From: CAVVGB01 sp963747715
GTDB lineage: Bacteria > Actinomycetota > Thermoleophilia > Gaiellales > Gaiellaceae
Length of the DNA: 64,000 bases
Direction: 5' to 3'
NCBI GenBank assembly: GCA_963747715.1
Contig: CAVVGB010000007.1
Location: forward strand, 176,169 to 240,168
Below, piece by piece: positions 23,824-33,265 of the stretch; positions within the stretch are counted from its first letter, which is position 1, and every line of letters begins with the position of its first letter. The notes under the pieces were generated by a model. That model did not search any database. It was given only the letters and a program-made list of their open reading frames with translations, and had not been told where the DNA came from. The position numbers and the translations under genes were made by a program.

Positions 23824-26758
23824 ATGACCGTTGCCGAATATCTGGTTGGGCGAGCCGAGGAACTCGGGACGCTCGACGACCTCGTCGCCGCCGTCGAAGG
23901 CGCCGGCGCGGCGGCTGTAGAGGTTGACGGCGAGCCGGGAATCGGGAAGACGAGGCTCCTGGCCGAATTCGCCCACCGCGCCGAATCCCGCGGTCATCTC
24001 GTCCTGTCCGGAGCCGCTTCCGAGCTCGAGAGCGAGCTGCCCTTCGGGGTATTCGTCGATGCGCTCGACGACTATCTCCGAAGCCTCGAGCCGCATCGCC
24101 TCAACGCACTGGACGACCCTGTCCGGAACGGGCTCGCCAACGTCTTTCCATCGCTCGCGGAACTTGCGACGACGCAGGGCACTCCATTTCGGCACGAGCG
24201 ACACCGCAGCCATCGCGCCGTTCGCGAGCTCCTCGAGCGGCTCACGGCGACCGGCCCGCTCGTCCTCCTGCTCGACGACGTCCATTGGGCTGACCCCGCT
24301 TCGATCGACTTGCTGGGCGCCCTGCTCCGCCGGCCTCCCGATGCCGAGGTACTCATCGTCCTCGCCCTTCGCCCGCACCACGCGCCAGAGCGCCTGGCGC
24401 CCGCGCTCGAGCCTGCGCGCCGGGCGGGGACGCTCAAGCGGCTCGAGCTTGGCGCGCTCACGCGCGCGGAGGCGGCCGAGCTTCTCGACGCGTGCGTCGA
24501 CGAAGCGACAGCTGACGCGCTCTATGAAGACAGCGGAGGGAACCCCTTCTATCTCGAGCAGCTCGCCAGAGGGATCGAGCGCACACCCATTTCCTTTGCC
24601 GCCCGGCCGCCGGACTCGCTCGAAGATCTCCAAGTACCGCCGCTTGGTCGCAGCCGCCTTGGCGGAAGAGCTTGCGCTGATACCGGACGAGGCGCGACTG
24701 ATGCTGCTAGGGGCCGCAGTCGCAGGCGATACGTTCGACCCGGAGCTCGCGACGGCTGCGGCCGCCTTCGACGAAGGTTCGGCACTCGAAGTGATCGACG
24801 AGCTTCTGCGCCTCGGTGTGATCCGTGAGACCGATGTGCCCCGCCGCTTTCGCTTCCGGCATCCCCTCGTTCGCCGCGCGGTCTACGCATCGGCCCCCGG
24901 CGGCTGGCGTCTCGGTGCGCACGAGCGCTGTGCCGAGGCACTCGCAGCCCGTGGGGTCGGCCCGGCCGAACGCGCACACCACGTCGAACGGGCCGGGCGG
25001 CAGGGGGACGCGGACGCGGTCGCGACGTTGCGCGAGGCCGGGACGGCCGCGGCCCATCGCGCGCCGGTCAGCGCCGCTCACTGGTTCGCGGTCGCGCTGC
25101 GGCTGCTCGGTGACGACGTTCCGGCAGACGAGCGTGTGGAACTCCTGCTCGCCCGTGCGGGAGCGTTAGCCACGTGCGGGCGCTTCGACGAGGCTCACTC
25201 CGCGCTGCTCGAGTCCATCGAGCTCGTCCCCGACGACGCGGTCGCGCTGCGCGTCCAGCTGACGACCGTTTGCGCGGCGGTCGAGCACCTCCTGGGTCGC
25301 CACGAGGACGCCTACGGGCGCCTGACGACGGCACTGAGCGGACTCGAGGACGCCGGCTCGGCCGAGGCCGCTGCCCTCATGATCGAACTCGCGCTCGACG
25401 GGGTCTACAGGATGGAGTTCGAGCAGATCGGGCCTTGGGCCGAACGTGCGCTCGAGATCGCCAGGCCGCTCGGCGACCTGCCGCTGACCGCCAGTGCGGC
25501 GGCCATCCTCGCCTGGGGCACCGGCCTCTGCGGCAGGGTTGCCGAGGCAGAGATACATCGCGCAGAGGCTGCGGCGCTCGTCGACTCGCTCTCGGACGAG
25601 GAGTTGGCGCGTCGGCTCGACGCCGCGATGAATCTGGCGGGCGCAGAGCTCTACCTGGACCGTTTCCCGGAGTGCGGCGTTCACGCGGAAAGAGTGGTCG
25701 CCGTCGCACGAGCGACGGGGCAACCGGCGGTCGCTGTCTTCGCCTTCATGCTGCTCGCGTGGGCGCGGATGTTGACCGGCGAGCTCGCCGAAGGCGGCGA
25801 GATGCTCGATGCGGCAATCGAAGAAGCACGACTGCTGGGAAATGCGCAGAGCCTGGCCGGCCTTCTCCTCAACCGCTCGCTCACTGCGCTCGCCGCCGGC
25901 GATGCTGAGCTAGCGGTCAGCGCCGCGGAGGAGAGCGTCGAGCTCACCCGCGGGATGGACAATGGGCTCGTACCCGCAGCAACCGGCCTTGCACTCACCG
26001 CCGCGCGTCTCGAGACCGGTGACGCCGGTCTCGCGGAGGCCGTCGAGCTCATGCTCGAGCGTTGTGGCGGCGCCGGGCTCCCGCTCATGCCCGGAGGGAG
26101 CTTCCGGGCGAAGTGGCTCGAGCTGCTCACCCGCTGCCGCCTGGCCTTGGACCAGCCGGATGAGGCGGAACGCGCTGCGGCCAGCGCCATGGGCACGGCA
26201 GCTTCGATGGGATCGCTGCCACTCGCGATGTCGATGGCCGACCGCGCAGCGGCAGTCGTCGCACTCGCCTCAGGCGACGCCGCTTCCGCAGCTGATCGCG
26301 CCCTCGCCTCGGCGGAGGCCGCAGACCAGGCCGGCGCGCCGGTCGAAGGGGCCCTCGCGCGCATGGTCGCCGGGCGAGCGCTCGCGCAGGCAGGAGAGCG
26401 CGACAGGGCAATCGCGGAGTTCGAAAAGGCGGCCGGCATCTTCCACACCTGCGGTGCGCGCCGTTACCGTGACGGCGCCGACCATGAGCTGCGAGTGCTT
26501 GGCTGCCGCATCCATCGGCGCACGCAGGCCGGCCAAGCGGACGCAACGGGTATCGCAGCGCTGACGGGACGCGAAGAGCAAATCGCCCGGCTTGTCGTCG
26601 ATCGCAGGACCAACCCCGAGATTGCCCAAATCCTCTTTCTCAGTCCTAAGACCGTGGAGACGCACCTGCGAAACATCTTCCGCAAGCTCGACGTCTCCTC
26701 ACGGGTCGAGGTCGCGCGCGCCGTCGAGCACGCCGACGACGTGGCGCGCATGAACTAG
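23824..26758 (+). CDS. Large LuxR-family regulator with AAA ATPase domain, frameshifted
   Basis: The N-terminal P-loop domain has VEVDGEPGIGKTRLLAEFA (Walker A) and LVLLLDDVHWADPASIDLL (Walker B), as in MalT/LuxR LAL regulators. A long helical TPR-like middle follows. The C-terminus is a LuxR helix-turn-helix (TGREEQIARLVVDRRTNPEIAQILFLSPKTVETHLRNIFRKL). The frame breaks near 24635-24645, consistent with one extra base (2935 nt). About 978 aa, normal for the family. It would activate transcription in response to an unknown ligand. Confidence 0.9.
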
Positions 26759-26817
26759 CCCTCTTTCCACCCCTGAAAGCTTTCGCCGTGCCGTCCTTGA
26801 CGATCTGACAAAGCGAG

Positions 26818-26847
26818 GATTCCCGGGTTCGAGTCCGGGCGTCGGCC
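26818..26847 (+). repeat. Truncated tRNA 3' end (T arm plus acceptor strand)
   Basis: gattcccgggttcgagtccg followed by ggcgtcggcc forms a T arm and 3' acceptor strand. Twenty-one bases (ggttcgagtccgggcgtcggc, 26826-26846) equal the tRNA-Thr 3' end, but the variable region differs and no 5' half is present. It may be a remnant attachment site or tRNA relic. Confidence 0.6.
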
Positions 26848-26884
26848 TCGATTGGGGATCTCAGCGGACTTAGAACGCTTCCGC

Positions 26885-27601
26885 TCAGCGCAGCCCGTCA
26901 CGGCCCCTTGCAAGCGCCACGGCCTGGGCTACGACTTTGGGGTCCGGCCCGCCGCCATGTCGCCAGAGGAGAAGGAGATCGTCACCAAGGGCCTCTCTTG
27001 CTTCGGCTTCGTCCCTTCTGCCGTGGGCGTCAAGTTCGTCTGCCCAACGCTGAAGCCCCGCCAGCGCCTCGGCCGCGGCGAGGCAAGGCGGCGAGCAGAA
27101 AGCGCCGACCATCTTTCCTGCCGAAATCAGCCGTAATCCCTCCTGGTCGAGCTCGCTTGTGCAGACACCGCAGCGAACAGCCTTGTTGGCAGGCCGAGCA
27201 CTGCGATTTTCTCGCATGGCTCCCCGACCATTCGGCTCGACCGACGAAGCCTGTGGCTGCTGCCCTTCCGCGCGCGCCAGTTCGCGAATCGCGCGAGTGA
27301 GACTCTGCAGCCCCTCGTTTTCAGCTGCGCTTTCGATCGCGGTCGCGAGGGCCGCTCCTGCCATTGCCGGCGCTTTCGCCTCCATCTCGCCCTCGCAACC
27401 GTCGCTCACTTTGGCGGAGGCCGCCGCGACCGCACCCGTGAGGGACCAGCTGCGGGCAGAAGGATGCGACGGACCGACCGGCTGGCCTTCCCCGTCCCGG
27501 GCGGCGGCTCCGCGGCTCCAGCCCCTCAAGACGAGATCGCGGGCCTCCAGCAAAATCTGGCTCGCCTGACGGTGCAGCTCCGATTCCGGATGCTTCCCCA
27601 T
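26885..27601 (-). CDS. DUF6197-like N-terminal domain protein with Cys cluster
   Basis: The N-terminus (LLEARDLVLRGWSRGAAARDGEGQPVGPS...ARSWSLTGA) matches the DUF6197-like module also seen at 30350-30940. The middle is Ala/Glu-rich. A later CGVCTSELDQEGL...GAFCSPPCLAAAEAL segment holds CxxC and CxxxC pairs that could bind zinc. The C-terminal ~60 residues are acidic and helical. No function is assigned. It is 238 aa and intact, on the same strand as KaiC but 200 bases downstream. Confidence 0.6.
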   Translation of the reverse strand: MGKHPESELHRQASQILLEARDLVLRGWSRGAAARDGEGQPVGPSHPSARSWSLTGAVAAASAKVSDGCEGEMEAKAPAMAGAALATAIESAAENEGLQSLTRAIRELARAEGQQPQASSVEPNGRGAMRENRSARPANKAVRCGVCTSELDQEGLRLISAGKMVGAFCSPPCLAAAEALAGLQRWADELDAHGRRDEAEAREALGDDLLLLWRHGGGPDPKVVAQAVALARGRDGLR

Positions 27602-27801
27602 CGCGGGTCACTCCTCGCTTCGATCGCTGGTGACATCTCAGCGAGGAGAAGGTTGGGGACGACCAACTCTGAGGCGTCTCGCGGACTTCCCGCTGCGGCA
27701 GAGCCCGAAGATCGAGCTCACCCCTCAGGGTAGCGGTTTCCCGACGGACGCCGTCAGGACTTTTCGGGGTACGACAGCTTGCGACCGAGCTCGTCTTCGG
27801 A

Positions 27802-29196
27802 TCAGCGGTCCGGGGCGAACTCGAGCTCGTCGCCGAGGACGACGCCCTCAGGGAGGATCTTGAATTCGCGGACCGTGGGCTCGAGCGGGCTTGCGCGAGC
27901 TTTCAAGACGGTCAGCGCGCGTTTCACCTTCGATCCCGACCACACGTACTGGAGGAGGACGACATTGTCTGCAAGGTGCGAGATGTTGAAGTCGGACAGG
28001 TGTGTGATGCGCGAGAGATCCGGTACCTCGAGGGTCATCATCAGGCTGACGTGATTCCGCGCGCAGCGCTGGACGAGTGAGTACATGTACTCCCGGAAGC
28101 GCACTTCGTCCTGAGTGGTGAAGCCCAGGTCGTCGAGGCTGTCGATCAGGACCCGGCGGATGCCGCCGCGCTCGACCCGCTCGAGCAGCTCGTGAAACCA
28201 CTGGTCGATGTAGATGTCGACGGGCGACCGGTACATCACGTCGACGGCGTCTTCTTCGAGGGACCAGCCGAAGCTCCTGACGACGCGTTCGAGCTGGGGC
28301 GGGTTTTCCTGCAGAGTGGCAATGAGGCCGGGCTCGCCCAGCCGAGCGCCGCCGAAGATGAAGTGCAGACCGAGGAGCGTCTTTCCGCACCCTGAGGGAC
28401 CGGCGATCAACGTGCTTGCGCCGGGCCAGTATCCGTTGGCCAACATCTTGTCGAGCGCCTGGATGCCCGAAGAGATTCGCTCGCTGCCGTCCGAGTCGTA
28501 GGGTCCCTCCTGCGCAGGATCGGCGAGGCGAGGGAAAACATCGACGCCGGCGTTCGAAAGCCTGTAAGCGTGTCTCCCCATGAGGAAGTCCGAGCCGCGT
28601 AGCTTTCGAACTTCGAACTCGCGGAGTTCGCGCTCAGACATCCGCCTGGCGGACAGATGCAGAATCGCGTCGGCAACCGTGAACTCCGGTCTGCCGAGGA
28701 GGTCTTCGCCGTCGTATTCCCCGATCCAAAACGATGTGGCGGGGAACGCGGAGAGCCTCCCGGCGAGCGCGTGTAGGAACCGCCGGAACTCGGCGTCGTC
28801 AGCCGCGAAGTCGCGAAAAGCCGTGAAGCTATCGATCACAATCATTCCCGGGCGCCGCTCCTTGGTGAGGGCGTCGATTCGGTCGAGGGCGGCGGTCAAG
28901 CCGCGCGACGCCAGGGTGCTGCCGAGGTCTTCGTAGAAGACCGTTCGGCCAACGAGGCGCGTGTCGAAGAAGGTAAGCGTTTGGCCGTAACGGATGACCT
29001 TGTCGAAAGGTTCAGAGACGGTCGTGAGATAGAGCGCAGGGCTCTCTTTGGTCGCGTTCTCGAAGACGTACTGGTGAGCCAGGATCGTCTTTCCGCTCCC
29101 TGGCGCGCCTGCGACGACGGTGATCGAGTTCGCGGGTAATCCGCCGCCAAGCACGCTGTCGAGCTTGGAATCGCCGCTCGGGAGACGATTGGTCAC
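27802..29196 (-). CDS. KaiC-like double RecA-domain ATPase
   Basis: Two tandem KaiC/RecA domains: the first Walker A is GAPGSGKT at residues 30-37 with LDSVLGGGLP before it, and the second is GPSGCGKT near residue 270 after LDKMLANGYWPG. Walker B-like strands are MIVIDSF and RVLIDSLDDLG. Length 464 aa fits KaiC-family regulators outside cyanobacteria, which act in signalling rather than as clocks since KaiA is absent. ATG 29196 overlaps the stop of the MerR-receiver gene (ATGA), so the two products probably work together. Confidence 0.9.
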   Translation of the reverse strand: MTNRLPSGDSKLDSVLGGGLPANSITVVAGAPGSGKTILAHQYVFENATKESPALYLTTVSEPFDKVIRYGQTLTFFDTRLVGRTVFYEDLGSTLASRGLTAALDRIDALTKERRPGMIVIDSFTAFRDFAADDAEFRRFLHALAGRLSAFPATSFWIGEYDGEDLLGRPEFTVADAILHLSARRMSERELREFEVRKLRGSDFLMGRHAYRLSNAGVDVFPRLADPAQEGPYDSDGSERISSGIQALDKMLANGYWPGASTLIAGPSGCGKTLLGLHFIFGGARLGEPGLIATLQENPPQLERVVRSFGWSLEEDAVDVMYRSPVDIYIDQWFHELLERVERGGIRRVLIDSLDDLGFTTQDEVRFREYMYSLVQRCARNHVSLMMTLEVPDLSRITHLSDFNISHLADNVVLLQYVWSGSKVKRALTVLKARASPLEPTVREFKILPEGVVLGDELEFAPDR

Positions 29197-29858
29197 CGCT
29201 CCGCCCCAGGCTGGGACTCGACGAGGGGGCTCAGCGCAATCATGTCTTTGACGACCGTTGCAAGCACGAGTGGGTCGAGCGGTTTCGGCAAGAACGCGGT
29301 TGCGCCTGCGGCCAAGGCGGCGTCTCGGCCGTCGAGGCTAGAGACGACGAGCACGGGCACGGCGCTTCGCTCCTTCAGGCGGCGGCAGAGAGCTGCTCCC
29401 TCACCGCCTGAAAGGAGCAGCTCGACGATCACGAGCTGGGGCGAGAGTCCCACGAACTTGGTTTCCGTCTCGGCCGCGTCCGTTGCGACGGCGACCTCGT
29501 ACCCCTCGCGGCGAAGGAAGTACTCCATGAACTCGGTCGCATACGGGTCGCGCTCGGCGATCAGGATGAGCGGACGCGGGCCACCCTGCGCGGGCCTCTG
29601 TACGGGCACGCGGCTGATGTCCGTCCGGTCGGCAAGCAGCCGGTGTGCATCCGCGGGTTGGATGCCCTCGTCGACCTTCGTCTTCACGAAGCGAAGCCGC
29701 TCGATGTCGTCGTGCGAGTACAGCCTCCGGCCCGATCCATTTCGCTGCGGCGAGACGAGGCCATATCGGTCCTCCCACGTGCGGAGGGTGCTCGGCGTGA
29801 TGCCGAGCATGCGCGCGACCGCGCCGATGCCGTAAATCGGACGTGATTCCTGAGACAT
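29193..29858 (-). CDS. MerR-type DNA-binding domain fused to a degenerate receiver domain
   Basis: Residues 8-75 are a MerR helix-turn-helix (YGIGAVARMLGITPSTLRTWEDRYGLV...RLYSHDDIERLRFVK). Residues 95-210 are a receiver domain (PRPLILIAERDPYATEFMEYFL ... FLPKPLDP). The phosphoacceptor position, normally D in VxxDxxLP, is E146 in VIVELLLSGGEG, and the acidic pocket reads ERD at 102-104. K192 is retained. A Glu there can mimic the phosphorylated state, so output may not depend on a kinase. It is coupled to KaiC. Confidence 0.88.
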   Translation of the reverse strand: MSQESRPIYGIGAVARMLGITPSTLRTWEDRYGLVSPQRNGSGRRLYSHDDIERLRFVKTKVDEGIQPADAHRLLADRTDISRVPVQRPAQGGPRPLILIAERDPYATEFMEYFLRREGYEVAVATDAAETETKFVGLSPQLVIVELLLSGGEGAALCRRLKERSAVPVLVVSSLDGRDAALAAGATAFLPKPLDPLVLATVVKDMIALSPLVESQPGAER

Positions 29859-29861
29859 TGC

Positions 29862-29873
29862 GGAAGATCTTCC
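29862..29873. promoter_or_regulatory. GGAAGATCTTCC palindrome before the MerR-receiver gene
   Basis: A perfect 12-bp palindrome lies 4 bases upstream of ATG 29858, between divergent genes. It is a candidate operator for autoregulation by the MerR domain, though MerR sites are usually longer and it may instead be fortuitous. Confidence 0.3.
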
Positions 29874-30049
29874 TAGAGCCGTGGGCTGTCTGGGCGGAGC
29901 ATATACCCAGTCTTTCAGCAGTATTTGCTCAAGTGTTCCTCATATGCTACCGTGGCTGGCCTAAAGGAGAACGGCTCGCGAAGAGGACCTCTGTGGCGAT
30001 CCTGTTCCGGCGCCGCCCCCTGACCTCTAATCGAAAGGGGAGTCGGACA

Positions 30050-30349
30050 TTGAGCAGCAGCCAGATCGCAGGCTCGATCTCTCCGGAGCACGACGTCGCC
30101 TCACCTAGCGAACTCGCCCACTGTGCGGGCTTTCGGGTCGAGTCTTCCGATGGGTATGTCGGGGTCGTTCAGGAGTTGCGCTACGCGCCGAGCACCAGGT
30201 GGGATCGTCCGAGCGAGCTCGCGGTGTACGCCGGACGCTTGAAGGAGTGGCTGCTCATCATCTCGTCGGCCGAGGTCAAAGGTGTCTCTCTGCGGACCGG
30301 CGAGTCGTCCTCCGATCCTCCCCCAGGGTCACAGCCACGGAGCGAGTGA
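30050..30349 (+). CDS. Small protein with PRC-barrel-like module, 99 aa
   Basis: TTG 30050 is chosen because GAAAGGGGAG lies just upstream. The core GFRVESSDGYVGVVQELRYA...ELAVYAGRLKEWLLIISSAEVKGV resembles a PRC-barrel-type beta domain and reappears in the next gene as GFRVDSDNGRMGVVEEVRLS...IVPVSDVERVI. The two genes abut, so they are an operon with a duplicated domain. Divergent from the MerR-receiver/KaiC pair. Confidence 0.6.
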   Translation: MSSSQIAGSISPEHDVASPSELAHCAGFRVESSDGYVGVVQELRYAPSTRWDRPSELAVYAGRLKEWLLIISSAEVKGVSLRTGESSSDPPPGSQPRSE

Positions 30350-30940
30350 GTGCTGCACGAGCTTGAGGACGGGGAAATGCCCTCGCGCATGATGGTCGAG
30401 GCGCGCGAGCGCATAACCATTGGATGGTGCCAGGGTACGGTCGCCCAGGACGAAGATGGGCGCGCAGTGGCTCCCGAGAGCTCCGACGCTCGGCGGTGGT
30501 CGATGCTCGGCGCCCTCCTCGCAGGCTGGAACGGGGGGCCGGTCGGGGACCTCCGGCAAGCGGTCACGTCACTCCATGCGGCGACCGAGCAGTCGCACCT
30601 CGAGGTCTGGAATGACCGACCAGGACGAACCCAGACTGAAGTCGTGAGCGCATTCGAGCGGGCGATCGACGCTCTTGCGAGGGGCGGAGAGGGAGCGGTC
30701 CGCGCCGACGAGGACGTATCGGCGTACTGGCTCCGCACGTGCGAGGGCTTCCGCGTCGACTCAGACAATGGTCGCATGGGCGTCGTCGAGGAGGTCCGCC
30801 TCTCCCCGGCCAAGGAGCCCCAGGCGCTCGCGGTGCGGACAGGCCTCTTCCGTACACGGGTGGAGATCGTTCCCGTCAGCGACGTCGAACGCGTCATCCC
30901 GAGGAAGAAACGGGTTCTTCTTCGCGCGGCCGCGATTTGA
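30350..30940 (+). CDS. DUF6197-like plus PRC-barrel-like two-domain protein
   Basis: The N-terminal domain (MVEARERITIGWCQGTVAQDEDGRAVAPES...ARRWSMLGALLAG) matches the DUF6197-like module in the 26,885-27,601 gene. The C-terminal ~70 residues repeat the module of the preceding gene. GTG 30350 directly follows the previous stop; ATG 30377 with GAGGACGGGGAA upstream is an alternative start. Function is unknown. Its recurrence around KaiC suggests a shared signalling context. Confidence 0.65.
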   Translation: MLHELEDGEMPSRMMVEARERITIGWCQGTVAQDEDGRAVAPESSDARRWSMLGALLAGWNGGPVGDLRQAVTSLHAATEQSHLEVWNDRPGRTQTEVVSAFERAIDALARGGEGAVRADEDVSAYWLRTCEGFRVDSDNGRMGVVEEVRLSPAKEPQALAVRTGLFRTRVEIVPVSDVERVIPRKKRVLLRAAAI

Positions 30941-30998
30941 TCGCCTAAGCCCGCCTCAGCGCCGAAATACACTCAGCCACGCCGCTAACCTCATCACC

Positions 30999-31160
30999 AT
31001 GACTGACGAGCGGCAAGAGAGCGACCGGAAAGAGCGCGACCGCGAACGGACGGATGAGGCTCATTGGCGCGTAGCCGAGGAAGGCACTGAGGACCAGGCC
31101 GACGGGCCGAAGCAGAAGACCGAGAAGGGTCAGGAAGAGACGCGCACCGCAGATAGATGA
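30999..31160 (+). CDS. Possible small highly charged protein, 53 aa
   Basis: MTDERQESDRKERDRERTDE and onward is almost entirely charged, with no hydrophobic core; it would be disordered. There is no obvious ribosome site. It could be a small stress-type protein or a chance frame. Confidence 0.35.
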   Translation: MTDERQESDRKERDRERTDEAHWRVAEEGTEDQADGPKQKTEKGQEETRTADR

Positions 31161-31250
31161 GCCGGCAGCCTCGCGGCTTTGGCGGCCTTGTCCTCCTGCC
31201 TGAACCGCGATGAACGCGGAGCCGAGCCGCCGGCCCGAACCGGCTCTCCG

Positions 31251-31655
31251 CTAATCCCGGTCGTCCTCGTACTCCGGGTATACGCGGACGACTGTGCGGA
31301 CGACGTCGCGGAGGCTGACGATCCCGATGGTCCGTTCACCGTCGACGATCGGCAGGTGTCGAAAACCGTGCGTCACCATGATGCTCGCAGCTCTTGGGAT
31401 CGACGTCGCCTCGGGAACCGTGACCGGGCTTTCGGTCATGAATTCATTGACTCGCGCCTCGTTCGTCTGCACCCTGCCCGCCACCGCCGCCAGGAGATCG
31501 CGCTCGGTCAGGATCCCTACGAGTCGGCCGGCGTCCATCACGAGCGCGGCGCCCACGCCTCTGCCGACCATCATCTCTGCCGCTTCGCCGAGCGTGTCCT
31601 CGGGAGCGACTGTCAGGAGATCGCGCGACATTACATCCCGAAGCGAGTCCCGCAT
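31251..31655 (-). CDS. Two-CBS-domain protein
   Basis: The 134-aa protein is a tandem CBS pair: LRDVMSRDLLTVAPEDTLGEAAEMMVGRGVGAALVMD...GILTERDLL, then VNEFMTESPVTVPEATSIPRAASIMVTHGFRHLPIVD...GIVSLRDVVR. CBS pairs bind adenine nucleotides and sense energy state. ATG 31655 begins the first CBS repeat directly. It stands alone, with no fused enzyme. Confidence 0.92.
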   Translation of the reverse strand: MRDSLRDVMSRDLLTVAPEDTLGEAAEMMVGRGVGAALVMDAGRLVGILTERDLLAAVAGRVQTNEARVNEFMTESPVTVPEATSIPRAASIMVTHGFRHLPIVDGERTIGIVSLRDVVRTVVRVYPEYEDDRD

Positions 31656-31792
31656 CCCAAAGCGAGCATAACCGTTAGCCAGTTCGCCTTCTCCAACGAA
31701 ATGAAGGCGCTCGGCGTCATCTTTCGCCGCTCGGGTTCTTCGTCCCCAGCTTGCTTGGCAGGCGGGCCGCGCGGGTGTCAAGGTGCTTGCGC

Positions 31793-32143
31793 TCAACCCG
31801 AGCGGTGCGAAACGACGTTGACGAGCGTGCCGCTCGGCTCGCGAAGCATGAAGCGCCGAACCCCCCACTCCTCATCGCGGAGCGAATAGGTGATCTCCAA
31901 GCCCCGCTCCACGGCCCTAGCGTGGACGGCATCGACGTCAGGCACCTCGACCGAGATGCCAGGCGCCGCCATGTCGTCGTTCCCGATGATGGTCACCTGC
32001 ACCGAGCGGTTCGTCGGCGACGCCACAGTCACGACCCAGCCGATGTCCATGGCGACTTCGAAGCCGAGTAGGTCAAGGAAGAAGTCGCGGGTCTCAGCGG
32101 GACGATCGGACTTGATGTTGGGCACCGCCCGGTTGACGGTCAC
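31793..32143 (-). CDS. VOC/glyoxalase superfamily protein
   Basis: A 116-aa beta-alpha-beta-beta-beta pair: AVPNIKSDRPAETRDFFLDLLGFEVAMDIG..., then GISVEVPDVDAVHARAVERGLEITYSLRDEEWGVRRFMLREPSGTLVNVV. It matches glyoxalase/bleomycin-resistance-like proteins. The C-terminal Glu (FMLREPSG) fits a metal-ligand position, but the substrate is unknown. Confidence 0.88.
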   Translation of the reverse strand: MTVNRAVPNIKSDRPAETRDFFLDLLGFEVAMDIGWVVTVASPTNRSVQVTIIGNDDMAAPGISVEVPDVDAVHARAVERGLEITYSLRDEEWGVRRFMLREPSGTLVNVVSHRSG

Positions 32144-32169
32144 GGTCCGTCTTATACAAAGGAACTGGG

Positions 32170-32308
32170 GTCAGGTGTTACCAAGGAAACGCGTCTTTCG
32201 CCGCTGTAGCGGGTGTGAGTCCAGGCGTTCCTGGTAAGGACAAAACGGGGAGCCCGCCTCTCTCCTCGGTGATGTGGCCGCAGCCAGCCGAGGGTCATCG
32301 GGCTCCCC
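32170..32308. repeat. Inverted-repeat-rich intergenic region before the ABC-2 genes
   Basis: gttaccaaggaaacgc (near 32177-32192) is imperfectly inverted as gcgttcctggtaagg (near 32225). Further on, ggggagcccg (32247-32256) pairs perfectly with cgggctcccc (32299-32308) around an inner cctcggt/gccgagg pairing, followed by a pyrimidine tract. No gene is convincing here. It may be a terminator for upstream transcription or a degenerate insertion element. Confidence 0.4.
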
Positions 32309-32420
32309 TCTTTCTAAGGAGTCCCGAAGAGCGCGAAACTTTGCGGCCGACCCTCGCCACTGCCCGGGCCCAAGGCCGATGAACTGCTCGGTCATCAAGC
32401 CCCGCTCGTACACTCGCGCG

Positions 32421-33265
32421 ATGCCGCCCGGCCCTGCGCGCAGAGGACGTCGCCAAGCGCTACGGCCGCGTCGAGGCGCTCGCCGGGGTCAGCCTCGAGG
32501 TCGAGCGCGGCGAGCTCGTCGGCCTCCTCGGCCCGAACGGCGCCGGGAAGTCGACGCTCGTCAAGATCGCCTGCGGCCTGATCCGTCCGTCGCGCGGCCG
32601 GGCGGAGATCTGCGGCGCTCCCGCGGGCTCGGCCGCGGCGCGCGCGGCGCTGGGCTACCTCGCCGAGCTCTTCCGCTTCCCCGGCTGGTACTCGGCGGAC
32701 GAGGTGCTCCGCCTCCACCAGCGTCTCGTCGCCTCGCCGGGCGGAGAGCATGAACGCCACGAGCTGCTCGAGCTGGTCGGGCTCGCCGACGCCCGCCGCG
32801 TGCGGGTCGACGCGATGTCGAAGGGGATGCAGCAGCGGCTGGGGATCGCGCAGGCGCTGGTCGGCTCGCCGCCGGTCCTGCTGCTCGACGAGCCGACGAG
32901 CGCGCTCGACCCGGCCGGGACGGAGGACGGTGCGCGCGCTGCTCGAGGAGCTGCGTGCGCGCAAGATCGGCGTCCTCCTCAACTCGCATCTGCTCAGCGA
33001 GGTCGAGCTCGTCTGCGACCGCGTGGTGATCCTGTCGCGCGGCCAGGTGGTCGCCGCCGGCCGGCCGGAGGATCTCTCGCGGCCGCGCGGCGTCGAGATC
33101 GAGACCGACGAGGGCGTCCGCTTGTTCGCCGAAGCGGGGCGTGACGAGGTTCCCGGCCTCGTCGCGGCGGCTGTCGGAGAGGGCCGCCGCATCTACGGCG
33201 TGCGGGTGCTGGCCACGACGCTCGAGGAGGAGTACCTGGAGGCCGTGGGAGGCGACAAGGCGTGA
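32421..33265 (+). CDS. ABC-2 type transporter ATP-binding protein, frameshifted
   Basis: Visible motifs: VAKRYGRVEALAGVSLEVERGE, Walker A GLLGPNGAGKST, signature MSKGMQQRLGIAQAL, Walker B PVLLLDEPTSALDP, and an H-loop region LNSHLLSEVELVCDRVVIL. Two frame breaks exist. One is just after the start, where atgccgcccggccctg likely has one G too many; the other is near 32925 (AGTED/RRTVRALLEELRARK). Length 845 nt fits two extra bases. It powers an exporter with the next gene, which it overlaps by 4 bases. Confidence 0.88.

Noticed and set aside
24072..24633. Minus-strand frames opposite the LuxR regulator
   Set aside because: High-GC shadow frames; the plus strand shows Walker A/B motifs at the same bases.
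27802..29196. KaiC as part of a circadian KaiABC clock
   Set aside because: No kaiA or kaiB is present and non-cyanobacterial KaiC-like ATPases are widespread signalling proteins.
32171..32413. 80-codon minus-strand frame before the ABC-2 genes
   Set aside because: It runs through strong inverted repeats, has no family resemblance and no ribosome site.
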